Source: Hoplostethus atlanticus
Taxonomy: Eukaryota; Chordata; Actinopteri; Trachichthyiformes; Trachichthyidae
Assembly (NCBI GenBank): GCA_034670405.1
Contig: JAXDDX010000044.1
Location: 3,312,001 to 3,376,000, forward strand
Length of the DNA stretch: 64,000 nucleotides
Direction: 5' to 3'
Shown here: positions 1 to 35,087 of the stretch, piece by piece
Layout of the letters: each line of letters opens with the position of its first letter
How positions within the stretch are numbered: the first letter of the stretch is position 1
Program-made: the position numbers and the translations under genes
The notes under the pieces: generated by a model
What the model saw: the letters and a program-made list of their open reading frames with translations, nothing else
What the model was told of the DNA's origin: nothing
The model's database searches: none

Positions 1-2131
1 AAAACCTTACAGTTGCTGCCTGGGAAGTTTGGTTCTCATTTTTCTTCCCTCTGTCCTGACATTTCTTTAGTATTTGTTCCTGCGGTAACCAGTCCTCCCT
101 GCTGTCTTCCATGCTACCGATCAGCTTCATTAGGACTTGAGACAGTTTTTTTGACGACTCAGCGGTCTCCTCAGGTCTGGAGAAAACCCCTTCCCACTAG
201 CCCTGTATTAGGCCTGTTTGTTGCTGAGGGACTTTGAGGAAGCTCTTGTTCTGTTTTGTATTTTGAACTCAAGAGACCTCAAGAGAGCCTGCCCCCATGT
301 CAACAAGGCAGAAAATAATATTATGAGTATCTTTTCCACATATTTCTGCTTCATGGTTGCATTGTGGTTGCACGCAAATCAAACAGTTAGTCTCTGCTGA
401 TGCTTGGCTTTGGGGAATTATCCACCCACACACAACATTTCACAATGAGATTTTAGAGATTTTTTTTTTTCAAGCGACTTTGCAAGCGACAGATTCAAAT
501 GGCCTACTTACCCCTTTTATAAAACTGTGTCATCCCCTGTGTGATTTATTTGAATCAGAATATGATGATAACAGCACTAAACACTAGTGTTTTTCGCAAG
601 CAGATCAGTTTCTCTGGAGCTCACACTAGTGCGAAATGCTTACTTTCCCACCATTTATACACAATCTCCTTCCTAATAGGGCAAAGGCTATTCTCCTATA
701 GCTGCAATACAGTAAGTCCCCTTCAGGACACCTGGGAAAAGTTATCTCCTGTCATCAAATGCCTTCTTTCGCATGCCAGTGATTCTGATGATAAAACAGC
801 CAAGTCTCCTCCGCCTCTGATGATGGTTACAAATTCTTGTGCTTGACTCTTTCATAATATCGAGGGAGGTGTCCGCAGCGGCAGGTGAATGCAGAGATAA
901 GCGTATTTGAGGAAGATGGGAGGGCGGGGGTAGAGAGGATGGAGAGGGAGTGGGACCCGGATGCTGATGCGAATGAGACGAAGGAAGGAAGAGGAGAGAG
1001 AAAAATATCGATTTACGGCAAGAAAGCAAAGGGACTATAATAGAGGGCCTCTCACCCAGCGTGGGGTATAAACAGGGGGAAATAGGGCACTCGAGATTAG
1101 TGCGGGTATATGTGCAGATATCCTTTTTTTTCCACCTGTGTATCAGCCGGTGAGGGAGGACACGCCAAAGGAGAGAGAGAAGATGCTGTGATCCGCTACT
1201 TGCAGGGATGTAGGGAGAGGGAGGGGGAGGGTGCTACGCTAAAGATGGTTGTTTTGCAGGGAGTACGTCTTTCCTGTCCAAAAATAGCGAGAATGTGGCT
1301 GTCCGACGAAACATATCATTCAGTAATGCCGAGAAACTTTAAGAGGTGTCGATTTTGACAGACGGGCGAGACGCGGATAGACGTTAAGCTAGGCTAACCC
1401 CGCTGTGTTGGAGCAGTAGAGAGGCTAAATAGCATGCTGGTCCACCTGTGAAATAGGCCTGGCACAGTGGATATAATTGAGAAAAAAATTCAACAATAAT
1501 GCCCAGGTCACGTATTTAACGTTTCGTGAACAGACGAAGCCAGCAAATGGTATAAATATTGACTGCAGACGTGAAAATCCGCTTGTTTCTAGACTATGCT
1601 CGTTGATTTTCCTGTTTGGCTAACTGTAATATAGGTGTGAGTACTGCAAAATAAGCTTGTACAGAAGTAAATCTCAGTAGTTCGTCAGCCTTGTCATGTT
1701 TATCTCTAGTGGTATGTATTTACTGCATCACACAGCCTAGTATTTGTGTCTTCTCACTTCCTCAGCTTTTGCCTACCTCTATAACTGTAAACTATTTAGT
1801 TCAATATTGTACATGTTTGCTGTACTTCAAAGCAGAATTACCAGAAAACCCCACTACTGCAAAAGGAAAAAGCAATTGTGTCAGGTTTAGATGAAGAATG
1901 TTTTATTATCAGACAAAAGTTAAAGGTCAGGACCAGTTTTTTACATGTTCTCCCAGTAATCTCGAAGCAGCAGTGTTGCATCCAACTTATTTGTATCTCT
2001 GAGGTAAAAGGTAGTCCTTCTTTTGAGTTTGGCGCCGTATTCCACAATATCTTCCTAGCCGTATAATATCACAGTTCTTGCAATAACCACAGTGCTGTAG
2101 TTGTAGTGTATTAGCCTGCAGTAAGAGCAGT
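1..2131 (+). other. Region upstream of brsk1, probably promoter, 5' UTR and first intron
   Basis: No protein-coding exon can be supported here. The stretch about 890-1030 is strongly GA-rich on the + strand. It is followed by a TATA-like TATAAA at 1067-1072 and another GA-rich stretch near 1160-1230, which would fit a promoter or 5' UTR for the kinase gene to the right, but no start site can be fixed. Short open frames on both strands look like chance: they have low complexity and no family resemblance. Confidence 0.4.
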
Positions 2132-12320
<10,189 letters not shown>

Positions 12321-13830
12321 GCTAGAAGGAGAGCGAGACCAGGCAGCAGGATGCCTAAACTACACTGGAAATAAGACATTATAACTTCATCTCCCAGTAT
12401 CCCTGCAAGCCATGAGCTATCTCCTATTCTTACTTGACTAAGTAATTGAAGGTGCTTGACCATAGCAAGGATTGCGAAATAGCTTTTTCCCCTTTCATGC
12501 TTTTTTTTTTTCAAATTGACATCCTCTTGGTCCTCCGGTTCACCAGGATTCCTGCCCTTGAATGAAAAAGAAATGTTAAATCTTAGATACAGCTTCACAG
12601 ATCAAACTAGGAATTTTGAAGCGCTAACGTGCATGCCAGTTAGCAAATCAGCCTGCTAAAGGATGCTAACATGATCAGATAGGCTAGCCTACCATATCAT
12701 TGCAATACAGTATCTGACACCAAAAAGAAAGAACAGGCTTGTGATGGTTAAGATTAGTCTAAAAATTAGCCTGTTTGTTCATACCACTATCAAGGAGCAT
12801 ACAATTACCAATCCATACCGGGCGAAATATAGTTTTGCCCTCAGTATATCAACACACACACCCCAAGACTTAGCAGCCTGCTAATACTTCAATGAATGAG
12901 CTGGACAAAACACAGCAAAAGGTCCTGATTTGCTTGGGAGAAATGACATCCCTGAAAAGGGAATTCCAGCAATGTCTTCTGTTGTAAAGAAAACCAAGTT
13001 AAGCTAAGTGAATGTGAAAAACAATATTTTTTTATTTAGTTTAATTTAAGATTACATGTTTCTTTTGAGGATGTCAGTAGCACAGCGATAGCAGTAAAGA
13101 TAGAAACTGAGCACACATGCTTCAGTGTTGGAAACGGGAAGCTAACCAGTTGCTTTTTGGTGGACATCCATTTAAAGTTACATGTTTTTAATTTTTTTGT
13201 ATTTTCTTTTTACTCAGAGACGATATGAAACAATCCAACCAAGATTTTTGCGTTGGAACCCCCTTGCTCTGAAGAAAAGTATTTTTGATTTGAAAAGAAA
13301 TATGAACATATATGGAAAGAAACACTGCGTGAATAGTTCCATGAACCTCATCACTGCTGTTTGTGCCCAGATTGAATGAGTAGAGCATTCCAGACCTGTG
13401 GATCGGACAGACTCCATTCTCGTTGAGCTTGTCTCATATTGCCATAGTATTCACATATTGACTCAAAACAATAAAACAAAACAAAAGAAAAAAAAAATCC
13501 CAACATTCATCAATGGACATTCTCATGATGCCAGATTCAAAAAGCTTGCGAAGTGTATTCCTTGTTGAGCAGGACTTCAAAGTGGGAAGCAAGCAAAAAG
13601 AGTCTCCCACTCCACGACCCTCACTCCAACAAGCCAAGTAGTCCATCACTGCATCCGCCATCATCACTGAGAGTACCACCATTCTGCAAGCAGACGTAGC
13701 ACCTCTGACGATCATGTATTGCTCTAGTATTCTATCAGACTAACCAACATTCATCACCAGTCTTCCATACGGCACAATATGCAACAAAATTGCAGAATGT
13801 TTTCAGAGGGATACACAGTGCTACAGTTCT

Positions 13831-13868
13831 ATTTATTTGTGTATTTATTTATTTATTTATTTATTTGT
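13831..13868 (+). promoter_or_regulatory. AU-rich element, overlapping ATTTA pentamers
   Basis: A run of ATTTATTTATTTATTT inside the presumed brsk1 3' UTR. Tandem ATTTA pentamers are the classical class of mRNA-instability elements bound by ZFP36/HuR-type proteins. It could equally be a simple repeat. Function is inferred from sequence only. Confidence 0.5.
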
Positions 13869-14623
13869 TTACATATCTATTTGATTTTATGCCAACAAAG
13901 TTCAAGAAATGTGTTTTATTTCGTTCCTCATCACCACTCTTTCCCAAAGTATTTTAAAGAATGACTTTGATAGCACTACTGACGAGTTACTCTCACCTCA
14001 CCTCTCCGATAATCTTTGTTTTTATCCAGTGTATGATTTCACATCTCTTTCATCGTGCTTAGCTCTTATAACAGGGATGTGTGCGAGCTGAGTGCATGAT
14101 GGCTGCGTGAGATGACAGCTGTGCAAGTGTGAGCCACCACTGCATACCAGAAACAAAGTGAGGAGGACTTTGCAGCAAAATGCGTTCAAAACAGGTTAAG
14201 CAAATGATAACACGAGGAGCAAACATAACCCAACCCTGTAATGCACATAATTGTTTCTCACTCACATTGAATGCTTCATCTCTTGCTTTATGCCTTGTCC
14301 CTTTGACCTGTCTGTCGGCCTTCACCTGTTGTGTAGCCATCATCCGCACAAGAGCAACTGTACGAAGTCAATAGCTTCACTGTCCGTACTCACTTTATGA
14401 TTGCTCACCACCATCATTTTCATCTTTGTCATCATCACCACCTTCACCTCCACTTTCATTGACCCAACTCTAGCTAAGATTGTAAACTATTCTCCATCCC
14501 TAAGGGTCAGTAGAATAAGGTGTTAAAAAAGAAATGTCTGTATCATAATTTAAATATAAAAAGTGCACTATTATAACTATTGCCTGTGATAAAAAGAACA
14601 ATTATGGTTGAATTGATGGTCAA

Positions 14624-14666
14624 AATAAAGAGAGATCCACCTTATTGTTATGGTTATAATAATAAA
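14624..14666 (+). terminator. brsk1 polyadenylation signals
   Basis: Canonical AATAAA hexamers at 14624-14629 and 14661-14666 are the first convincing pair downstream of the brsk1 stop. They mark the likely 3' end of the transcript near 14.65-14.70 kb. Confidence 0.6.
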
Positions 14667-15169
14667 CCCTAAAATAGTGTGTCTGTCTATTTCGTTTCTG
14701 AGTTAAAATGGCGTCTCTGTGAATTTAGTTTGTGAGATATGTGACTGTGTTCCTTTTACCTTACACAAATTTATGTCAAAAGGCTCAGATCATTTTACCA
14801 CCAATTTGCACTGGATGTGACTTGTATTAGCTGAGGTATGAAATGAATATGAGCACAGAAATTGTTCAAAGTTATCAAACCAAGTAGATAAAAGTGGTAT
14901 AGAGTGGCATACAGTGGTTCCCAGAATGGGGTCCTTGGGAATAGTTTAATAATAATAGCTTCACTGTGCGCACTGTGGTTCTACTGTATCTACAGTACTC
15001 AGTTGTAATTGTGTACAAAGTCAATTGTAACGAAGTTGAGCCTGTAAAAAAGGAGTTTCTGGTGGCTACTTTTTGCAGAATGAAGAGGAGAAAATGTGCA
15101 CCAGCTATGAAATTGATTTTCCAATTCATTTCTTAAAACCCAAATTACGTATAATTTAACGTATAATAA

Positions 15170-15458
15170 CAAACGGATCCGTGCTTTCCACCCATTAGCG
15201 TCACAACTGAGGAACTCCCAATTTCCCCAGCCACTTTGTCGAGTAGATCACGTGATGTCTGTCCGTAATTCCGAGATTCCTGACAGCACCGGAAGGCAGC
15301 ATCAGCTACAAGCCAGGCATCAGTACAGTTAAGTTTGAGCGAGCAGCTAGCTACAGCAGAAGAGGGCCTACAGCGACCACAGAGGGGGCAGCGACGACGT
15401 CAGATGTAACAGTTGCCAGTTCGTCAGTTCTCTGTATTTCGGTTCCCATTAACTACAG
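15170..15458 (+). promoter_or_regulatory. Probable cpt1 promoter and noncoding exon 1
   Basis: A CpG-richer island in AT-rich surroundings, with a palindromic E-box TCACGTGA at 15248-15255 and a CRE-like GACGTCA near 15397. It ends with a good splice donor CAG|GTATGC (exon end 15458). The first coding exon of cpt1 begins with an acceptor at 19906 just 5 bases before its ATG, so an upstream noncoding exon is required and this is the best candidate. E-boxes of this form bind USF or TFE-family factors. Confidence 0.55.
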
Positions 15459-16535
15459 GTATGCTATCAGGACTGTTTACTTTCTGCTATGTTATTGTGC
15501 GTTTATCCGTGTGTAAGGATGATCTCTGAAGGGTTGAGTCCTGTTCGCTTGCTATTTCTTTCGTATGTCATTTGTTGTTTGTGTATCGGGCAGGATGCTC
15601 GGCTAGCAAGCGGCAGCAGGAGCTAATTTTCAAATCTTTAACGCTAGCTAACGTTAATCAAGAGGCTGACTGTTAGATTTACCCATCTAGATTTTAGTGT
15701 AATACATTTAGTACTTGGTAGCTATTGAAGTATTGCACGTTTGATGTTTGAGAATAGGTTAATGGGCAGTTTAATAGCTTGCTACACTGCAATTATACAT
15801 TTTAGATGTAACAATTAACGTTAGGTTTTTGATAAAGATGCACATTAAGCCATTCAGAAAGTGTGCATGCGAAGGAGCGCATCCAGTTTAACCACTGAGG
15901 TTCCACATTATGATAACAACATAATGATAATAATCATAATCATAAATTGATTGATTGAGCAGGCCTTATTCAGATCTGCTAACGTTCTGTGTAACGTTAT
16001 AACAGTAGTTACCTCAACTTGAATAACACTGGCATTATGTAACTATGCATTATTTATCAACTTACTTGCTTGAGGTTAATGGCATCTGTCTCACTGTCTT
16101 TATTTACTTTACTGTGCTTGAACTGCTCAGTTTGTTGACATAATTACTCTACTCACTATGATGTTATGCAAACAGTCATATTCTATCAGATCACCATGTA
16201 ATGTATGCCATGGGTCATGTGACTGCCTTTCTCCAGAGCTTACATATTACTTCCAGTCAGTAGAAGGTTTCTTGTGGAGCACTGAAATGTACACACCTAT
16301 GTTTACCCTTTGCCTCAGTGTTCAAAGCCAGATAGCAGGATAGCGAGAAGAGCCTAGTTAGGACAGGTCCCTTTAAATCATTTATTTATTCAAGTGAAAC
16401 ATTTACTATGAAGGCAGTGGTATACAGGAACTGTGTCATAGTCATATCTAGTTGAAATGCCTGGCTGTAAAGGGAAATACCACTCAATTTAAGAAACCAC
16501 AAAGGTCGTTCTGGTCTAGGACAGTCCAATCAATA

Positions 16536-16882
16536 TGGAGGTAGATTTCTATAAAAAATAAACAAACACACCCCTCTCAATTTGTGTTCGTAGGTATAAT
16601 CCACAAATGTGTTTTGCCATCCACACGCAAACACCTCTCAATTTGTGTTTTGTAAATCATCATTTTAATGAATGAAAAAAATTGAAAGAATTATATTCAC
16701 AAATGCAAATAACATTTTCAGATATGTTTCCAATGTTCACGTTTACAAATCAAAAGCTTGGTTTGCGAACTGGCGAATCTACATTTGGCGATCAAAGGAC
16801 ACGCTTAATCTGCTTAGATGTATGTACGGAACACAAATTGAGAGGTGTGTGTTTGTTTATTTTTGATAGAAATCTACCTCCA
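16536..16882. mobile_element. Long-inverted-repeat MITE flanked by TA
   Basis: The left end begins TGGAGGTAGATTTCTATA and the right end closes with GATAGAAATCTACCTCCA. The inverted match continues inward with short mismatches for about 55 bases, including CTCTCAATTTGTGTTC against GAACACAAATTGAGAG. TA borders both ends. About 347 bp, no coding capacity. The TA duplication suggests a Tc1/mariner-type origin. Confidence 0.75.
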
Positions 16883-19329
16883 TAAATCTAAGCCAGGACT
16901 CCCCTGTAACATTGATATAAGTTCCTCCATTGAAAGTGAATGAGAGAATGACTGTCAACTCGATGACTAGGTGTACATCCAAATGAGCTTTATATTATAG
17001 CATTCATATCAATTACAAACAAGAACATGTCCCCTAATGCCCAGCAAATCAACCTTGGTAATGTCATTGTTGATCGTTTTGGTTATGAAGGACATTAAGA
17101 AATGTTTGGTAAATTCAAGCTTAGGAAATGAAAACAAATTTCAGGGTTGAAATTCAGGGATACTCTCGTTTTAAAGAACCACACATTTGTGTATCATACA
17201 GTGTGTAATTGATTCTATAGTATTATGTATGACTGTGAAAGCAATAAAAATGTCTTTGCTTGTTGCCATAGTGAAACAAAGTACTGATATGCTGGAATTT
17301 ATTTTCCATTTCCTTGTTCCTTATCTGGTGGCTGTAGGGGAAATGGCTAGTAAAGATAAGAATAGATAAGTCTGGGCTACTGAAGCACTGAGAATAGTTC
17401 CTGTCACTGTGTGTGTCCCCTGTGTGTGTTGGGTCATACTGGATGGGAAAAGGCCATATTACAAACATGTGACTCTTCTCAAAGTTTGAACTTTAGAGAA
17501 GCCCAGGTAACTTAACTTGCAGAGTTGCAGACTGCTAATGTTTTGGTTTGTTTCCATTCTGTGAATATTTCATATACTGAGTTTTAGGCTATTTGGTATT
17601 TTGAGTTATATCTCGATCATGAGGTTAAGCAATTTTGATACCTAAGGCCTTTTTCCAGCATTTCTGCTAGCTCTGTCTTTTCAGCTAAATGCACTGGAAA
17701 CAAATATGTCGAAGATAGAAATTAGAAAGATAGAAGTAGAAATTTGAATAATAAGCCTTTTGATATTTTAAAAATTTCATCTGCCCAAATTAGTAATTTG
17801 CATCTTTTCTTTCTCATTTATTTTGGCCATCATTGTATCTTATGACTTTTTTATCACTTTGTTTCTATGTTTTATCACCTTTCAACTAAAAAGCTAAAAT
17901 ACCAGTGTGCTCTCTTCTCACATCAAATATGAGAGTACATTCTGTTAGTCTGCCATGTTCCATGTTCTTTGCCTATAACCTGTAACTATCCCAAGTTACC
18001 TTTTACCCAGTTTAAACACCCCGTCTCTACCTCCCTTTCCTCCTTCTCTGAACCCTCTCTCCCTCCTGCTGCTCCACTCTGCTCTCTGTCTGGCAGTTTT
18101 CCATCCATCTGTGCTGGAGGATGGCAGCGTGGCTCGAAATGCAAAGATCTTTTTGCAATGTAGTCCAAGCTTTTTTGAAGCGAGGAACAGAGGCTAAATT
18201 GTCTTTTAGGCCTCAAGTTAAGCTATGAAATAAATTCCAGACCTATCTCCATTCTTTAGTAAGCCTATTTATCTTTACGGATTCATAGATTCTGTCAGAT
18301 CTTTGGACAAACCTTACTATCCAGAGCTCATTCTTTCTATTGCTTACTTGGTTAAATGTGACTAAATCTGTAACCATATCATGGTTTAGCTTTATCATTT
18401 TCTGGCAATCTCTTTAACTGCCATGAAAGCATAAGCTCTAGATTGAATTGGAAATTTCAGTTGCAGAGATGCAGAGGATTAACACTATCAATGCAGATAA
18501 AACTCTCGAATGTCCTTTTATGCCGGCATTCCAGTCAGATCAAATGGATATCGGTAACAAAATCTACCTGGACATTTTGTAAAATGTCTCACTTCAGTGT
18601 GCGTGCAGTCTGTGCTGAAATGAACAGAAGGTGTGTTTTGTCTGTGCTGGCACCCAAAGAAAGGGGCTGAAGTGACCATGGCTGAAATTTACTGCTGTTA
18701 GTCCTTGGCACCGCCGCAACTGCGTCAGCCAGTGCCAGATCTCTCCTAAAGAGCAGAACCCCAATGGGACTCATGGAGGATGGGGGAATTGTGTGTGTGT
18801 GTGTGTGTGTGTGTTGCTTTTGCCATTTTTAGACCTATACAATACAACAGACGCAGCCTCCATGGGGGTGTTCTGTCCAGTCAGAGTGACGAAACCTCAG
18901 GGCATTATCCATAGCCTGTTTGTGGAGGAAAATCAATTCCCTCTGTGAGGAGGAGCAATAACTGGCTCAAAAAAATTGCCACGCCACAGCAGCAGCCAGT
19001 CAGCACATTCACATCAACCTCTATCAATTTCAACCTGACTTTGCATCTAAAAGGCCAACGAGTACATACAATATGTTTCTCTTGAGCTTCTTCTAATAGT
19101 GTACAAGCCTCAGATGGCTGTGTTTTGCCAGTCCTAGACACCCAAATGTGGCCAGTCAATTTGATGAATCATCTGTCACAGCACTTGCCTCAACCTTCAA
19201 GGCTCAATCTTCCATCAGCTGCTGTGATGTGGTTGCTTAAATTGTGATCACGATTCACAAAGCATTAGGCTATTGCTGTATTGCTGTTGCAAATTGGTCT
19301 CTTGTTTTTTTCCTGTTGATAGTATTGCA

Positions 19330-19845
19330 TTATGTTCTCAGTCTCCCATTATTAAGTGGGTCATTCTTGGTATGAGATGTTCTTACCCATATGCTGCCCT
19401 CTGGGTGCCTGAATGGCACAGTTGAGGCCCTGTCAAAGTTATTTATGCTTATTGTTTCTACAAGAGCAAGCAGGGTCTGCTTGTCACATAGCAATGCTAG
19501 AGTGCTTTTAACATCAAAGCATACCCCTACTGAAGTGATCGTATCTGTTTGCATTGTCACCAATCCACCTCTGACATTTAAACAGGTGTTGTTTGTTGTT
19601 GTTACCTGCATGAACCATGCAGGTAACACAATCTGTGCATCTTCTCTGGGTGAGCTTTCTCGAGATGATAACATCACCCAGTCAGTCACCCCTAGAGTGG
19701 TAATGGTTGCTGATAGAAGTCCATTTTCAGCTGAGTTCAGTGGTGTGACCATATCTGTGTGTTCATTCAAATTATTGTGTGTAAGGTTCTTGTGTGTATT
19801 GGAAATAAATCTCTCTCTCTCTCTCTCTATCTCTCTGTCACACAC
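19330..19845 (-). other. Unexplained open frames on both strands within cpt1 intron 1
   Basis: A minus-strand frame of about 171 codons overlaps a plus-strand frame (19391-19909) for most of its length. The minus-strand product is of normal composition, not low complexity, apart from an Arg/Glu start produced by a CT repeat. I do not recognise a domain. No promoter or splice structure can be assigned. It may be a fragment of a repeat, a lineage-specific exon or chance. Confidence 0.25.
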
Positions 19846-19911
19846 TCACCTCACCTCACCTCTCTTCCTCCATCCTCTCTCCTCTTCCCTCTCTCCCTCT
19901 TCCCAGTAATC

Positions 19912-32481
<12,570 letters not shown>

Positions 32482-33560
32482 AGAGTCACAGGGGGACAAG
32501 GATGTTAAAGGGAAGGTGTGCAAATATAGTTTTGATACTGTAGAGTGAGTTGTCAAGGAGGTTTCTATGCGTTGGGAGACTTTTACAGACAGTACAATGA
32601 TTCAAGAGACTGCTCCGTAGGGAGACTGCTATTATAACTAGAGTGGTGTTTTGTTCATATGCATTTCTATTTGTGTGTATGCAACTTGTGTGAAATAGAT
32701 GGGTGTTTTAGGAGGGCAAGGGTCTACAAACTAACAAATTAGACAGGAAGTGTTTTATGAGGGAGGGAAATGAGTTATATACAATACTATTTATTGGTAT
32801 AATGTTCAAAGTTTTGATATTTTACTGCAGCATACAAACCAATGGAATGTAACCCCAAATGAAAAACAAGTATTATTGTGACAGGGTTATTTATCTTAAA
32901 GATGCCCAGTATGAATTGCACCACTCAAATTAAGGGAGAAATTTCTTACACTTTATCTTATTGCAGGGAACAATTTTACAATTTCAATTGGAGTATATCA
33001 CTCCACCTTAAATATGTGGACTTAAAAGGATGCCACAATTTGTGTTGTGCCGCCAATTACTGGTTTTCAACTACATGATGAATTTGACTGGAAAATTTAA
33101 AAGGGAATCTGTGATTCACCTCCAGTCTTTGAGGTGTAGTCCAACCTGCCATGGAAGGTTCTCAAGAAAAGGAGACGTACAGGATTCCTGAGGTGATTTT
33201 TGGTTTCTGCCATTTGAATGCAACATTGCTGTAACAGTGACAGGTATTTCTGAATCTTGGAAGCCTGTGATCTGTCAGTCTTTAATGTTAAAATTGTACT
33301 CTGCTTTCCAGAGTAACACATGATTGTACTGCTTGTTGAGGCGCCAGGCTGTTATACAAGTAGTGAAATGACATGGCTTATTCAAATTCAGAAATTATCA
33401 CTATCATTTGATGTTTATTATAATCCAATGAAAACAAAGCAGATTTCTTAAATGAATAATTGAATTGGCATTTTTTTTCAAACACTTGAATTGTACATAC
33501 AGTATAAAGTATTTTAATTTAATACATGTTAAAAATAAACTGTACTATTATGAATAATTC
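32482..33560 (+). other. cpt1: cpt1 3' UTR with polyadenylation signal
   Basis: AT-rich sequence after the TAG at 32479-32481, ending near AATAAA at 33534-33539. No other gene is supported here. Confidence 0.65.
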
Positions 33561-34990
33561 AAGTTATTTCACTACTACCAATGTTGGATAAGATGTATTT
33601 CTTTTGTGTATTTTTTATGTTTCTTAGTGTATTATGAAACAGGCACCATAACAATGCAAGCTGATGTTTTTGAACTGTATGTGCAGGTAGCCAAGCAGTG
33701 CTGTAAGTCTGGAGTTCTTTAAGTGACTTTTTATGGTCAAGCCTTCTAATTTACAGGGTTGCATGTCATCAGTGACACAGATTATTTTGTAATTTTCCGT
33801 TGCTTACTGATTACGCCAGTTTTCTGTTTCCTCACTCCAGGCCAGCTACTGAGTGGCTGAGCTTGTCTCACTCTTCCTTTTCCTTTATTTTTTAAAAATG
33901 CAAAATCACAACATGAAAACACTCTTTATTAAACAGGGACTCAATTGTGTTTGTTTACTCTGTTTTTGTTTGACAGATCATAGAAACAGATCCATAGCCT
34001 ATATGGGCATTACAGTAACATCAAAGTTACTGTAAAAGATTACAGATACTTACAGATATTTACAGATGCTAAAATGCGATTACTGGTTGCATCAGCCAGA
34101 AATGTATACGGCATTATAGACGTAATTTGAAAAAATGTTTGATTCTTTTAGTGGATGATGAAGGTAAAATCACAAATTGTAAATAAATTGTAATAAATTG
34201 TCTGTTTATGTGTTATGGATTTTAGAAGCAAATCTAAAAGTAACTGGATTACGTTATTGATTAATAATAATCTGTAACTGATCATTTTGAACATTACCTC
34301 ACCAACACTGGCTACCATATATGCTTACCTTTACAGCAGCAGAACAGGTGTGCTGCTCCACAATCCCTGCCGCACCATTTCATGGCACCGGGGTTATACA
34401 ATGTACAGTTTTCCGTCATCATTTAGCTGAGATGCTTCCCAGGATCTGAAGAAACTCTGACTCTGGTCTGACCAGTTCCACTGATCTCTGAACAGACCGA
34501 TCCACACCCAGGATCCAGATGTCACAGTAGCAAAAAACACTTTGGTTCCTCACACTAGCCAAGTCACTTGAATCACCCGGCAGTAGTCGCGGGCTTCCCT
34601 CCCAAGTCTTTTCATCCAAAATTATAACATACTTCTCACTGGGACACAGATTGGAGGCAAACAAACTGTCACCCACGTTTGTTTCTGTTCTTTCACCCTC
34701 TTTCTCTTACCTCTGTATCTTCACCGCCCTGTTTTTGTCCTCGTTCTTGCTTTCCATTCTCCTCACTCTCTCTCTCTCTCTCTGCTCATCTGTGCTCCTG
34801 CCACCTGTCTTTTTGTGTCTTGTTTCAGCTGTGAGGTCGGGAACAATCCCTTCGCTCATTATGCTGCCTGTCAGACTTCAGCTTGTTCTCCCAAAAGGCA
34901 CTATTAATCCACTGCCCATTAACTAACCCATGCCACACACACACACACACACACACATGCATTTCGGTCCTAGTCACCTCCTTGCCACCC
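33561..34990. other. Intergenic region between cpt1 and tnnt1
   Basis: Mostly AT-rich and unremarkable up to about 34.3 kb. A minus-strand open frame at 34419-34676 (85 codons) has normal protein-like composition but no recognised domain. A CT microsatellite lies near 34760-34785. An E-box CACCTG occurs near 34802, not far upstream of the tnnt1 TATA box. Confidence 0.5.
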
Positions 34991-35001
34991 CAGAGATCCC
35001 T

Positions 35002-35087
35002 TATATAAACCCCTGTCTCCCCTCTAGTTGTTACTCCTCTGGTTTTCATCACCAGTGGCCACCCTTCTCTTTTCATTATTTGTTCAG
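35002..35087 (+). promoter_or_regulatory. tnnt1: tnnt1 TATA box and noncoding exon 1
   Basis: A strong TATATAA at 35002-35008 is followed about 80 bases later by a splice donor TTCAG|GTATGT (exon end 35087). The tnnt1 coding exon begins with an acceptor at 37271 only 7 bases before its ATG, so an upstream leader exon is expected, as in other troponin genes. Transcription should start near 35030-35040. Confidence 0.65.

Larger units (their letters stand above)
12321..14680 (+). other. brsk1: brsk1 3' UTR
   Basis: About 2.3 kb without coding exons after the TAG at 12318-12320. It contains an AU-rich block and ends near two AATAAA signals. Several short open frames on both strands in this stretch show no family signal. 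A long AT-rich 3' UTR suits a neuronal transcript under post-transcriptional control, but that is inference. Confidence 0.7.
15459..19906 (+). other. Large first intron of cpt1
   Basis: 4.4 kb with no supported exon of the host gene. It holds several AACGTT palindromes just after exon 1 (about 15.65-16.0 kb), a long inverted-repeat element (16536-16882), a GT microsatellite near 18790-18815, an unexplained open region at 19330-19845, and CT-rich sequence leading into the acceptor at 19906. Confidence 0.6.

Noticed and set aside
742-1029. Minus-strand frame rich in Ser, Pro and His upstream of brsk1
   Set aside because: Created by the GA-rich strand bias; low complexity and no splice context.
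1067-1072. TATAAA as the brsk1 core promoter
   Set aside because: Only a single motif in GA-rich sequence; no leader exon donor could be tied to it, so it is mentioned but not called.
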